Position numbers and translations under genes: made by a program
Assembly: GCA_020847435.1 (NCBI GenBank)
Contig: JADLBX010000012.1
Span: 80,866 to 144,865 of the forward strand
Source of the DNA: Anaerolineales bacterium
GTDB lineage: Bacteria > Chloroflexota > Anaerolineae > Anaerolineales > Villigracilaceae
Length of the DNA: 64,000 nt
Direction of reading: 5' to 3'
Shown here: piece by piece, positions 8,114-15,456 of the stretch
Numbering within the stretch: position 1 is the first letter of the stretch
How the letters are laid out: every line of letters begins with the position of its first letter
The notes under the pieces: model-generated
Told to the model about the DNA's origin: nothing
Databases searched by the model: none
Seen by the model: the letters and a program-made list of their open reading frames with translations, nothing else

Positions 8114-8273
8114 GGGCACGGCGGGGAATCAGATAAATTTTGACAGTGATCGTTCCACCGACGTAGGGGCACGGCTGGAATCGGATAAATTTTGACAGTG
8201 ATCGTTCCGCCGACGTAGGGGCACGGCGGGAATCGGATAAATTTTGACAGTGATCGTTCCGCCGTGCCCCTAC
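8109..8273. repeat. Tandem array of three GTAGGGGC elements
   Basis: Units start at 8109, 8162 and 8214, each beginning CGTAGGGGCACGGC. All share the centre GATAAATTTTGACAGTGATC. The first two are cut short at TTCC(A/G)CCGA and run into the next unit; only the third has the full right arm ending in GCCCCTAC. The first unit supplies the transposase TAG stop. The array ends 18 bases before the TATAAT (8292-8297) of the following operon. Confidence 0.9.
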
Positions 8274-8327
8274 TGGCATATCATCCTTTGTTATAATCCC
8301 TCCAACGACATTCTTCAGGAGAAACAA

Positions 8328-10724
8328 ATGCCCAAAACGAAGGGTTCTGTTACTCTTCCCCTCGAGAAAGAAGAGATCGTCAAAGATTACCGCATCGCCT
8401 ATCAGAGTCGGCAGGCTTCGCTTATCGGGCGGCGCGAGGTGTTGAGCGGCAAGGCGAAGTTCGGCATCTTTGGCGACGGCAAGGAGATCGTCAACCTCGC
8501 CATTGCGCGTCACTTCCGCAAAGGGGATTGGAGATCGGGCTATTATCGCGACCAGACCTGGATGTTCATGCTGAACGTGATGAGCGTCCAGGAATTTTTT
8601 GCCCAGTTGTACGCGCACGCAGACGTGGTGCACGAATCCAATACGGGCGGGCGCTCGATGAACGCGCATTTTGCGAACCGCTTCATAAACCCCGACGGTT
8701 CGTGGAAAAACCAAACGGAACTGTTCAACTCCGCCGCCGACGTTTCCCCCACCGGCTCGCAAATGCCGCGCACGGCTGGGCTGGCGTACGCCTCCGTTTT
8801 GTATCGCGGGCTCGCCGAACTCAAACCCTTCACACAATTCTCGCACAACGGCGACGAAGTGGCATGGGCAAGCATCGGCAACGCCTCCGCCGCCGAGGGC
8901 ATCTTTTGGGAAACGGTCAACGCCATCGGCGTTTTGAAAGCGCCCGCCATCATCACGATCTACGACGACGGCTACGGCATCTCGGTGCCAAACGAATATC
9001 AGGTGACAAAGAACAATGTGGGAGATTTGCTCGCCGGCTTCCAACGCAATGAAAATTCAAACGGCTATGACTTGTACCGCGTCAAAGCCTGGGATTACCC
9101 CGCGCTGATCGAGACGTTCCGCCAGGCGTCCGAAACGGCGCGCGCCGAACACGTCCCCGCGCTGGTGCACGTCACCGAGGTCACACAGCCGCAAGGTCAC
9201 AGCACGAGCGGCTCACACGAGCGCTATAAATCCGCCGAGCGTTTGAAGTTCGAAGAGGAATTCGACAGCCTCCGCAAGATGAAAACGTGGATGCTCGAAA
9301 GCAAGATCGCAACCGAAAAAGAATTCCAACAGTGGGAAAGCGAAGATCATGAAATTGTCGAAAACATCCGCAAGACGGCGTGGGACGCGTATTTGAATCC
9401 GATTCTCGATGAGCGCGGTCAGGTGGCGGATATACTCGACGAGATCGCCGGCAGTTCGAATCACGCGTCGGCGTTGAATCAGATTCGGGAGCGGTTGGCA
9501 GCCGTCCCTGCGCCGCTGAGGCGTGACGTCCACAGCGCGGCGCACGAGGCGTTGAGAATCCTGCGCACCGAGGCGAATCCATCCAAGCAGATTTTGATCC
9601 AGTGGAAGACCGAACAGGACGCGGCGAATCGCGCGCGGTACAGTTCGCATCTTTACAACGGGACGGCTGTCTCAGTCCATGAAGTTTCTCCCGCCTATTC
9701 AGCCGCCTCGCCCACGCTGATGGGCTTCGAAATCGTCAACGCCGCGTTCGATGCGATGCTGGCGCGCGACCCGCGCGTGATCGCGTTCGGCGAGGATGTG
9801 GGTTTTCTCGGCGATGTAAACCAGGGGTTCAAAGGGATGCAGGAAAAATACGGCGCGTTGCGCGTGACCGACACGGGCATCCGCGAGGCGACGATCATGG
9901 GACAAGCGATCGGCATGGCGATGCGCGGCTTGCGTCCGATCTGCGAGATTCAATATCTCGATTACATTTTGTACGCGTTACAAGTGATGAGCGACGATCT
10001 CGCCACGTTGCATTGGCGCACGGTGGGCGGGCAAGCCGCGCCGGTGATCGTGCGTACGCGTGGTCATCGCTTGGAGGGCATCTGGCATTCGGGTTCGTTG
10101 ATGGCGGGTTTGATTCATTTGGTGCGCGGAATGCATGTGCTGGTGCCGCGCGATATGACTCGCGCCGCTGGTTTTTACAACACCTTGCTCAAAGCCAACG
10201 AGCCTGCGGTTGTGATCGAAGTGTTGAACGGCTATCGCGTGAAAGAACGCCTGCCCGATAATATCGGCGAGTTCACCGTTCCGCTGGGCGTGCCTGAGAT
10301 TCTCCGCAAAGGGATGGACGCGACCGTTGTCACCTACGGCGCGTGCTGTCGAATTGTGATGGACGCGGCGGAGAAGTTATCGAAAGTCGGCGTCGAGGTC
10401 GAAGTTATGGACGTACAATCGCTTCTGCCGTTCGATATTCATGGCAGGATCGTCGAGTCATTGAAGAAAACGAATCGCATTCTGTTCGTGGATGAGGATG
10501 TGCCCGGCGGCGCGTCCGCGTACATGATGCAGGAGGTGATCGAGAAGCAAGGCGGCTACTTCCATCTCGATTCGCCCGCGCGCACGCTGTCCAGTCAGGC
10601 GCATCGTCCCGCGTATGGTAGCGACGGCGATTATTGGAGCAAGCCGAATAGCGAGACAGTGTTCGATGCGGTGTACGAGATGATGAATGAGGTTGATCCA
10701 GAGTCATTTCCAAACATTCTTTAA
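8328..10724 (+). CDS. 2-oxoacid dehydrogenase E1 component, fused alpha/beta subunits
   Basis: A 798-residue thiamine-diphosphate enzyme that decarboxylates a 2-oxoacid (branched-chain or related) and hands the acyl group to E2. Residues about 20-385 are the alpha half. The usual GDG..NN cofactor motif reads GNASAAEGIFWE..YDDGYGIS, a variant I associate with Bacteroidetes-type fused E1. Residues about 465-798 are the beta half, with IAFGEDVGFLGDVNQG, REATIMGQAIGMAMRG and LFVDEDVPGGASAYM. The ATG at 8328 has CAGGAG 7 bases upstream and a TATAAT at 8292-8297, just after the repeat array. E2 follows after 114 bases and E3 further on, so the complex is encoded here. Its TAA stop opens an ACACGAAGG repeat. 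Confidence 0.9.
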   Translation: MPKTKGSVTLPLEKEEIVKDYRIAYQSRQASLIGRREVLSGKAKFGIFGDGKEIVNLAIARHFRKGDWRSGYYRDQTWMFMLNVMSVQEFFAQLYAHADVVHESNTGGRSMNAHFANRFINPDGSWKNQTELFNSAADVSPTGSQMPRTAGLAYASVLYRGLAELKPFTQFSHNGDEVAWASIGNASAAEGIFWETVNAIGVLKAPAIITIYDDGYGISVPNEYQVTKNNVGDLLAGFQRNENSNGYDLYRVKAWDYPALIETFRQASETARAEHVPALVHVTEVTQPQGHSTSGSHERYKSAERLKFEEEFDSLRKMKTWMLESKIATEKEFQQWESEDHEIVENIRKTAWDAYLNPILDERGQVADILDEIAGSSNHASALNQIRERLAAVPAPLRRDVHSAAHEALRILRTEANPSKQILIQWKTEQDAANRARYSSHLYNGTAVSVHEVSPAYSAASPTLMGFEIVNAAFDAMLARDPRVIAFGEDVGFLGDVNQGFKGMQEKYGALRVTDTGIREATIMGQAIGMAMRGLRPICEIQYLDYILYALQVMSDDLATLHWRTVGGQAAPVIVRTRGHRLEGIWHSGSLMAGLIHLVRGMHVLVPRDMTRAAGFYNTLLKANEPAVVIEVLNGYRVKERLPDNIGEFTVPLGVPEILRKGMDATVVTYGACCRIVMDAAEKLSKVGVEVEVMDVQSLLPFDIHGRIVESLKKTNRILFVDEDVPGGASAYMMQEVIEKQGGYFHLDSPARTLSSQAHRPAYGSDGDYWSKPNSETVFDAVYEMMNEVDPESFPNIL

Positions 10725-10753
10725 ACACGAAGGACACGAAGAACACAAAGGAA

Positions 10754-10825
10754 TTAACCGCAAAGTGCGCTATGGGCGCAAAGATTGAATGATTTTTTCT
10801 TACGGGCATAGCGTTCCTCGCGGTT
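10754..10825. repeat. AACCGCAAAG...GCGGTT interspersed repeat
   Basis: Degenerate inverted repeat with CGCAAAG units between AACCGC and GCGGTT ends, preceded by ACACGAAGGACACGAAG units. A second member lies at 55632-55698. It fills most of the E1-E2 gap. Confidence 0.7.
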
Positions 10826-10838
10826 CAAAGGAGTTTTT

Positions 10839-12068
10839 ATGGCAACCAAAGTGCTTGTCCCATTGCTCGGCGAAGGGGTCGAAGAAGTAACTGTCATCAA
10901 ATGGTTGAAAAAGGAAGGCGACTCAGTTAAAGAACTGGAGCCGCTTCTCGAAGTGAACACCGACAAGGTAGACACTGAAATCCCCGCGCCTGCGTCTGGG
11001 ACGGTGTTGAAGATCGTGGCGGAGGAGGGTATCCCTGCGAAGGTGGGGGCGGTGCTGGCGTTCATCGGGAAGGTGGGGGAATCGGTGGAGAGCGCTTCAA
11101 TATCAAATGCTCCTGCAAAAACAGAGTCGAAAGTGGAAAGTCAAAAGTCGGAGGGGCAACCTGCGACTTTGAACCTTAGACCTTCGACCGATCTAGGTTT
11201 CATCTCGCCCGTCGTGGCAAAGATCGCGGCGGAGCATGGCGTCAATTTACAACAGGTGCAAGGCACGGGGATGAATGGGCGGATCACGAAGAACGACGTG
11301 CTGAATTATGTGGAAAATGGAAAGATGAAAGAGGAAAGAGGAAAAGAAGTTGTCGCTTCACGATCCACGCCACACGCAACCTCGGCGGTTGGCGACCAAC
11401 TCATCAAACATTCCGTCATCCGCAAGTCCATCGCGGAGCATATGGTCATGTCCAAGCGCACGTCGCCGCACGTGTTGACAGTGATGGAAGCGGATATGCA
11501 CCGTGTTGTCAAACATCGTTCCGCCAACAAGGAAATTTTCTCGCGCGATGGAGTCAATCTCACGTTTACCGCCTATTTCATGATGGCAATTGTGGCGGGA
11601 TTGAAGAATCATCCGATAGTCAACTCCTCGTGGACGGACGAGGGCGTACTGGTACACAAGGCGGTCAACCTCGGCATGGCAACGTCGCTTGGAGAAGACG
11701 GCTTGATTGTTCCCGTTATCAAAGGCGCGGATAATCTGTCTCTGCTGGCGACGGCGCGCGCGGTCAACGATTTGGCGAATCGCGCCCGCTCGAAGAAATT
11801 GCAGACCGATGAGGTGAAAGGCGGCACGTTCACGTTGACCAATCACGGAATTAGCGGATCGTTGTTTGCGTTCCCAGTCATCAACCAGCCGCAATGCGGA
11901 ATTTTAGGCATCGGCGCGATGCAGAAGCGCGTGGTGGTGATAGATGACGCGATCGCCATCCGCCCGATGGTGTATTTGTCGTTCGTGTTCGATCATCGCA
12001 TCCTTGATGGCGCCTCAGCGGATAATTTCTTGATGAAGGTGAAGGAGACGTTGGAGGGGTGGAATTAA
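10839..12068 (+). CDS. 2-oxoacid dehydrogenase E2 (dihydrolipoamide acyltransferase)
   Basis: A 409-residue core protein of the complex. Residues 1-78 form a lipoyl domain with the lipoylated Lys43 in EVNTDKVDTEI. Residues about 120-158 are the peripheral-subunit-binding domain (SPVVAKIAAEHGV..GTGMNGRITKNDVL). Residues about 185-409 form the acyltransferase domain, with the active-site H386 and D390 in DHRILDGASADNF. Both linkers contain low-complexity DNA of the same style as the intergenic repeats (11117-11195 and 11318-11357). The start has AAAGGAG 7 bases upstream. E1 precedes it and E3 lies in the same run. Acyl specificity (branched-chain or pyruvate) cannot be settled. Confidence 0.9.
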   Translation: MATKVLVPLLGEGVEEVTVIKWLKKEGDSVKELEPLLEVNTDKVDTEIPAPASGTVLKIVAEEGIPAKVGAVLAFIGKVGESVESASISNAPAKTESKVESQKSEGQPATLNLRPSTDLGFISPVVAKIAAEHGVNLQQVQGTGMNGRITKNDVLNYVENGKMKEERGKEVVASRSTPHATSAVGDQLIKHSVIRKSIAEHMVMSKRTSPHVLTVMEADMHRVVKHRSANKEIFSRDGVNLTFTAYFMMAIVAGLKNHPIVNSSWTDEGVLVHKAVNLGMATSLGEDGLIVPVIKGADNLSLLATARAVNDLANRARSKKLQTDEVKGGTFTLTNHGISGSLFAFPVINQPQCGILGIGAMQKRVVVIDDAIAIRPMVYLSFVFDHRILDGASADNFLMKVKETLEGWN

Positions 12069-12192
12069 AGAGAGGATTGGAGAATTAGAGAATTGGAGAT
12101 TGATGGTCGAGTAGCGACGAGCGGTTTTGGCGAGGAGCGTACACCTGCACCCACCGCAGGTGCGGTGTCGAGACCAGAGACTGGAGACTGAA
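12069..12192. repeat. Composite repeat: GGAGAATT array plus TGGTCGAGTAG element
   Basis: GGATTGGAGAATT units (12073-12102) are followed by a palindromic element opening TGGTCGAGTAG (12104) and closing GTGTCGAGACCA (12176), with an inner CACCTGC/GCAGGTG hairpin. More AGACTGGAGACTG units follow. It separates E2 from the next gene. Confidence 0.75.
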
Positions 12193-12194
12193 AG

Positions 12195-12662
12195 ATGAGT
12201 GATAAGAAAGATCACGCGGATGTGAAAATCCATCCGCCGGTGTTGTTGGCGATTCACATCGCGGCGGCTTGGCTGTTGGGCAGGTTTATTGCTTTGCCCT
12301 TTGCTATCTCGCCGCTGATTCGCAACATCGGGCTGGGATTGGCGGGAATCGGATTCTTGTGTGGGTTGTTTGCACTTTACGCGTTCGTGAAAGAGCGGAC
12401 GACGTTGAATCCGCATGGGTCGGTGACGAGCGTTGTCTCGACGGGAATCTATCGCTTCACGCGCAACCCGATCTATCTTGGGATGGTTTTGATGCTAATC
12501 GGTTTCCCACTCGCGTTTGGGAATGTGTGGGGGATTCCACTGACGCTGGCGTTTGTCCCGTTGATGAATATGTTGGTGATCGAACATGAAGAGGCGTACT
12601 TGGCGAAAAAGTTCGGGGAGGGGTACACAGGCTACCAGTCCCGCGTGAGGCGGTGGTTGTGA
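12195..12662 (+). CDS. Isoprenylcysteine/phospholipid methyltransferase-family membrane protein
   Basis: A 155-residue membrane protein with hydrophobic segments at about 14-36, 42-65 and 93-128. The C-terminal half has the TGIYRFTRNPIYLGMVL and EHEEAYLAKKFGEGYTGYQSRVRRW motifs of the ICMT/PEMT (PF04191) superfamily, which methylates lipids or prenylated substrates with S-adenosylmethionine. The real substrate in bacteria is unknown. GGAGACTG in the repeat upstream acts as a possible Shine-Dalgarno for the ATG at 12195. It is translationally coupled to the next gene through a TGA/GTG overlap. Confidence 0.8.
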   Translation: MSDKKDHADVKIHPPVLLAIHIAAAWLLGRFIALPFAISPLIRNIGLGLAGIGFLCGLFALYAFVKERTTLNPHGSVTSVVSTGIYRFTRNPIYLGMVLMLIGFPLAFGNVWGIPLTLAFVPLMNMLVIEHEEAYLAKKFGEGYTGYQSRVRRWL

Positions 12663-13300
12663 CAGACATCCAATTAAATGTGAATGGCCGAATTGTCAAC
12701 GCGTATCTTGCCGACGGCGGCGGACGCGGCGTCTTGGTTTTGCACGCGTGGTGGGGACTCAAACCGTTCTTCAAACAGGTTTGCGACCGCCTCGCCGAGC
12801 GGGGATTCGTCGCGCTGGCGCCTGATTATTATCAAGGACGCGTTGCGACTACGGTTGACGAAGCCAAAGCAATGCTGGAAAACAACAATGAAGAATTAAT
12901 GGGCTCTGCGATCAAAGCCGCGCACGACCGTCTCGCCGCGCAAACAAAACAGCCCATTGGCATCATTGGATTCTCGATGGGCGCGGGGTGGGCGTTGCCG
13001 GTCGCGGCGCATGAGTCCGACGTTGCCGCGGTGGTTCAATTCTACGGCGCGGGCGAGGCGGATTACGGAAATTTCAAGGCGAAGGTGCTCGGTCATTTTT
13101 CGGATGTGGACGAATGGGAGTCGCTTGATTGGGTTAGGAAGATGGAGGCGGACATGAAAGCCGCCGGCGTGGACGCGACGCTTCACATCTACCCGGGAGT
13201 TGCCCACTGGTTCGTGGAGGAGGATCGCCCCGAGTACGACCCCGCCGCCGCGTCGCTGGCGTGGGAACGGACGTTCGAGTTCCTCAAGCAAAACCTGTAA
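12659..13300 (+). CDS. Dienelactone hydrolase family protein
   Basis: A 213-residue alpha/beta hydrolase. It shows the LVLHAWWGL oxyanion strand, APDYYQGR, the nucleophile elbow GFSMGAG with Ser106 (classical dienelactone hydrolases have Cys here) and a catalytic-type His in YPGVAHWF. It is likely a soluble esterase of unknown substrate. The GTG at 12659 was preferred over the GTG at 12653, because GAGG at 12647-12650 is then 8 bases away and the start overlaps the previous stop as GTGA. It lies between E2 and E3 of the dehydrogenase complex but has no known role in it. Confidence 0.8.
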   Translation: MTDIQLNVNGRIVNAYLADGGGRGVLVLHAWWGLKPFFKQVCDRLAERGFVALAPDYYQGRVATTVDEAKAMLENNNEELMGSAIKAAHDRLAAQTKQPIGIIGFSMGAGWALPVAAHESDVAAVVQFYGAGEADYGNFKAKVLGHFSDVDEWESLDWVRKMEADMKAAGVDATLHIYPGVAHWFVEEDRPEYDPAAASLAWERTFEFLKQNL

Positions 13301-13308
13301 TCTTTCGG

Positions 13309-13337
13309 CAACTCCCCTCAAGAGGGAGTTGTTTCTT
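13309..13337 (+). terminator. Terminator after the dienelactone hydrolase gene
   Basis: An 8-bp stem (CAACTCCC, 13309-13316, with GGGAGTTG, 13324-13331) is followed by TTTCTTT. E3 downstream is therefore probably expressed separately or by read-through. Confidence 0.7.
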
Positions 13338-13363
13338 TAATAGTAAAATAGTAAAAAATCAGT

Positions 13364-13470
13364 GTCATTGCGAGGAGCGTTCGTTGCGACGCAGCAATCC
13401 CCTATTTAGCTAGGAGATTGCTTCGGGCAGTCCTTCGTCTCCGCTCAGGACAAGCGCCCTCGCAACGACA
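13364..13470. repeat. GTCATTGCGAG interspersed element, copy 1
   Basis: It starts GTCATTGCGAGGAGCG, ends CCCTCGCAACGACA, and has GATTGCTTCGGGCAGTCC in the middle. Two relatives are at 26479-26607 and 62647-62685. It sits 17 bases before the E3 start codon. Confidence 0.85.
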
Positions 13471-13486
13471 TAAATCAGGAGAACTC

Positions 13487-14875
13487 ATGGCAGAAAATTT
13501 CGATGTAGTGGTTATCGGGGCAGGACCGGCGGGGTATGTCGCCGCGATCCGCGCCGCGCAACTCAAGCAGAAGGTTGCGATTGTAGACAAGCAGTGGCTG
13601 GGCGGCGTGTGTTTGAATGTCGGGTGCATCCCGTCCAAGTCGTTGTTGAAGAACGCGGAAGTGGCGCACACATTGCGCGAACGCGGCAAGGATTTCGGCT
13701 TCTCGTTCGATAATTTAAAGCTGGATTACGGCGTCGCCTTCAAACGCTCGCGCTCCAATTCGGATCGGCTGACCAAGGGCGTCGGCTTCTTGATGAAGAA
13801 AAACAACATCGCGGTCTTCATGGGGTCGGCGCTGTTCAAAGCCAAAGACACGCTGGCTGTAACCGATAAGGACGGCAAGGTTACCGAACTCAAAGCGAAA
13901 AACATCATCGTCGCCACCGGCGCAAGCGCGGCGACGTTGCCTAATGTGAAAGTGGACGGGAAAAGAATTGTCACCTACGCCGAAGCGATCATGCAAGAGA
14001 CGTTACCCGCGTCCGTTCTGATCGTGGGAGGCGGCTCCATCGGCGTCGAGTTTGCCACCATCTGGAATTCATACGGCGTGGACGTGACCATCATCGAGTT
14101 ACTGCCGCGCATCCTGCCACGCGAAGACGAAGAGATCAGCAAGGAACTGACGAAGGAACTGACCAAGCGGGGAATTAAGATCAAGACCGGCATTAAGTTT
14201 GAGAGCATCGAGGTTTCAGGCTCAAAGGTTAAAGCAAAACTACCCGGCGAAACGCTCGAAGTGGATCAGGCGTTGATCGCGACCGCCTTCACGCCGAACA
14301 GCAAAAACCTGGGACTCGAAGCGGTGGGAGTCAAGATCAGCGAGCGCGGCATGGTGGAAATCAACGAAAAGATGCAGACGAACGTGCCGGGCATCTGGGC
14401 GATTGGCGATGTGACTGGCAAACTCATGCTGGCGCACGTTGGTTCGGCGATGGGAATCATCTGCGCGGAGAACATCGCCGGCGCGGAAACCATCACGCTC
14501 GATTACGAAATGATGCCGCGCGCCACGTATTGTCATCCGCAGGTCGCGTCGTTCGGGTTAACCGAAGCGCAAGCGCGCGAACGCGGGTTCAACATCAAGG
14601 TGGGGCGCTTCCCTTTCCAAGCGAACGGCAAAGCGCTGGGCATGGGCGATTACGCCGGTTGGGTCAAGATCGTGATGGACGATAAATACGGCGAGATTTT
14701 GGGCGCGCACATGATCGGTCCCGAGGTGACCGAGTTACTCCCCGAACTGACGCTGGCGCGTATGATGGAATTGACGCCGCACGAGATCGCGCGCAACGTC
14801 CACGCGCACCCAACGTTGAGCGAAACCTTGATGGAAGCCGCGCACGGCGCGGAGGGGAGTCCGATCCATATTTGA
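13487..14875 (+). CDS. lpdA: Dihydrolipoamide dehydrogenase (E3)
   Basis: A 462-residue FAD/NAD-dependent disulfide oxidoreductase that reoxidises the lipoyl group of E2. It has the N-terminal FAD motif VVVIGAGPAGYVAA (8-21), the redox-active pair C42/C47 in GGVCLNVGCIPSKS, the NAD-binding VGGGSIGVEFA, the second FAD motif WAIGDVTGKLMLAH and the C-terminal HAHPTLSE catalytic histidine. The ATG at 13487 has CAGGAG six bases upstream. The frame is open further upstream only through a GTCATTGCGAG repeat, so that extension is rejected. It is the E3 partner of the E1-E2 genes upstream. Confidence 0.92.
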   Translation: MAENFDVVVIGAGPAGYVAAIRAAQLKQKVAIVDKQWLGGVCLNVGCIPSKSLLKNAEVAHTLRERGKDFGFSFDNLKLDYGVAFKRSRSNSDRLTKGVGFLMKKNNIAVFMGSALFKAKDTLAVTDKDGKVTELKAKNIIVATGASAATLPNVKVDGKRIVTYAEAIMQETLPASVLIVGGGSIGVEFATIWNSYGVDVTIIELLPRILPREDEEISKELTKELTKRGIKIKTGIKFESIEVSGSKVKAKLPGETLEVDQALIATAFTPNSKNLGLEAVGVKISERGMVEINEKMQTNVPGIWAIGDVTGKLMLAHVGSAMGIICAENIAGAETITLDYEMMPRATYCHPQVASFGLTEAQARERGFNIKVGRFPFQANGKALGMGDYAGWVKIVMDDKYGEILGAHMIGPEVTELLPELTLARMMELTPHEIARNVHAHPTLSETLMEAAHGAEGSPIHI

Positions 14876-14912
14876 AATTATGGGGCGGTATAATCCTGCC
14901 TTGGAGTACACA

Positions 14913-15395
14913 ATGACCGAAGAGAAAACTTTCACGATCTCACAGGCGCACTATCAATTTGCAATGGATTTCGGCAACCAGACCTGGGAGTTACTCGAAA
15001 AGAAGAACCGCACGCGCCTCGAAGATATCCGCATGGTGGATTTCGCCTACGCTTCGCTCGCGCACTGGCGGTCGGTTGGGGGAGCCGTGCGGCAACAGCG
15101 CGGCGAGTGGCTGGTCTCGCGCGTCCATGCCGTTTTGGGCGAGGGCGGTTCCGCGTTGAAACATGCCCAACTCTGTTATCAACTGTTGGAGGATAACAAA
15201 AGCGAGATGGACGACGCTGATACTGCCTTTGCCTATGAAGCCATCGCCCGCGCCTACGCGATTAGCGGGGATAAAAGAGAGTCGTTAAAATACCTCGAAC
15301 TGGCAAAGAAAGCGGGCGAGGAGATCAAGAACGACAAAGACCGCGCAAACTTTATCACGGAGTTGAACAGCGGCGAATGGAATGGCGTGAAGTAA
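14913..15395 (+). CDS. Conserved hypothetical protein, helical
   Basis: A 160-residue soluble protein with no signal peptide. The sequence is almost wholly alpha-helical and resembles a short TPR-like bundle: repeated pairs such as AYASLAHWRSVG, ALKHAQLCYQLL and ESLKYLELAKKAGE. I do not recognise a named family. The ATG at 14913 has TTGGAG 6 bases upstream and a TATAAT at 14889-14894, so this gene seems to have its own promoter right after E3. A strong bidirectional terminator follows it. Confidence 0.65.
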   Translation: MTEEKTFTISQAHYQFAMDFGNQTWELLEKKNRTRLEDIRMVDFAYASLAHWRSVGGAVRQQRGEWLVSRVHAVLGEGGSALKHAQLCYQLLEDNKSEMDDADTAFAYEAIARAYAISGDKRESLKYLELAKKAGEEIKNDKDRANFITELNSGEWNGVK

Positions 15396-15420
15396 AGGGT
15401 AATAAACTCTTGCAAAAAGC

Positions 15421-15455
15421 AAGACCTCCGAAGTCTATCAGGCTTCGGAGGTCTT
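15421..15455. terminator. Bidirectional terminator
   Basis: A 13-bp perfect stem (AAGACCTCCGAAG, 15421-15433, with CTTCGGAGGTCTT, 15443-15455) lies between convergent genes, followed by T residues on the plus strand and CTTGCTTTTTG on the minus strand. Confidence 0.88.
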
Positions 15456-15456
15456 T

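Noticed and set aside
8109..8273. A CRISPR-like array (three regularly spaced repeats)
   Set aside because: The units are full copies of one palindromic element, the intervening sequence is identical rather than unique, and no cas gene is near.
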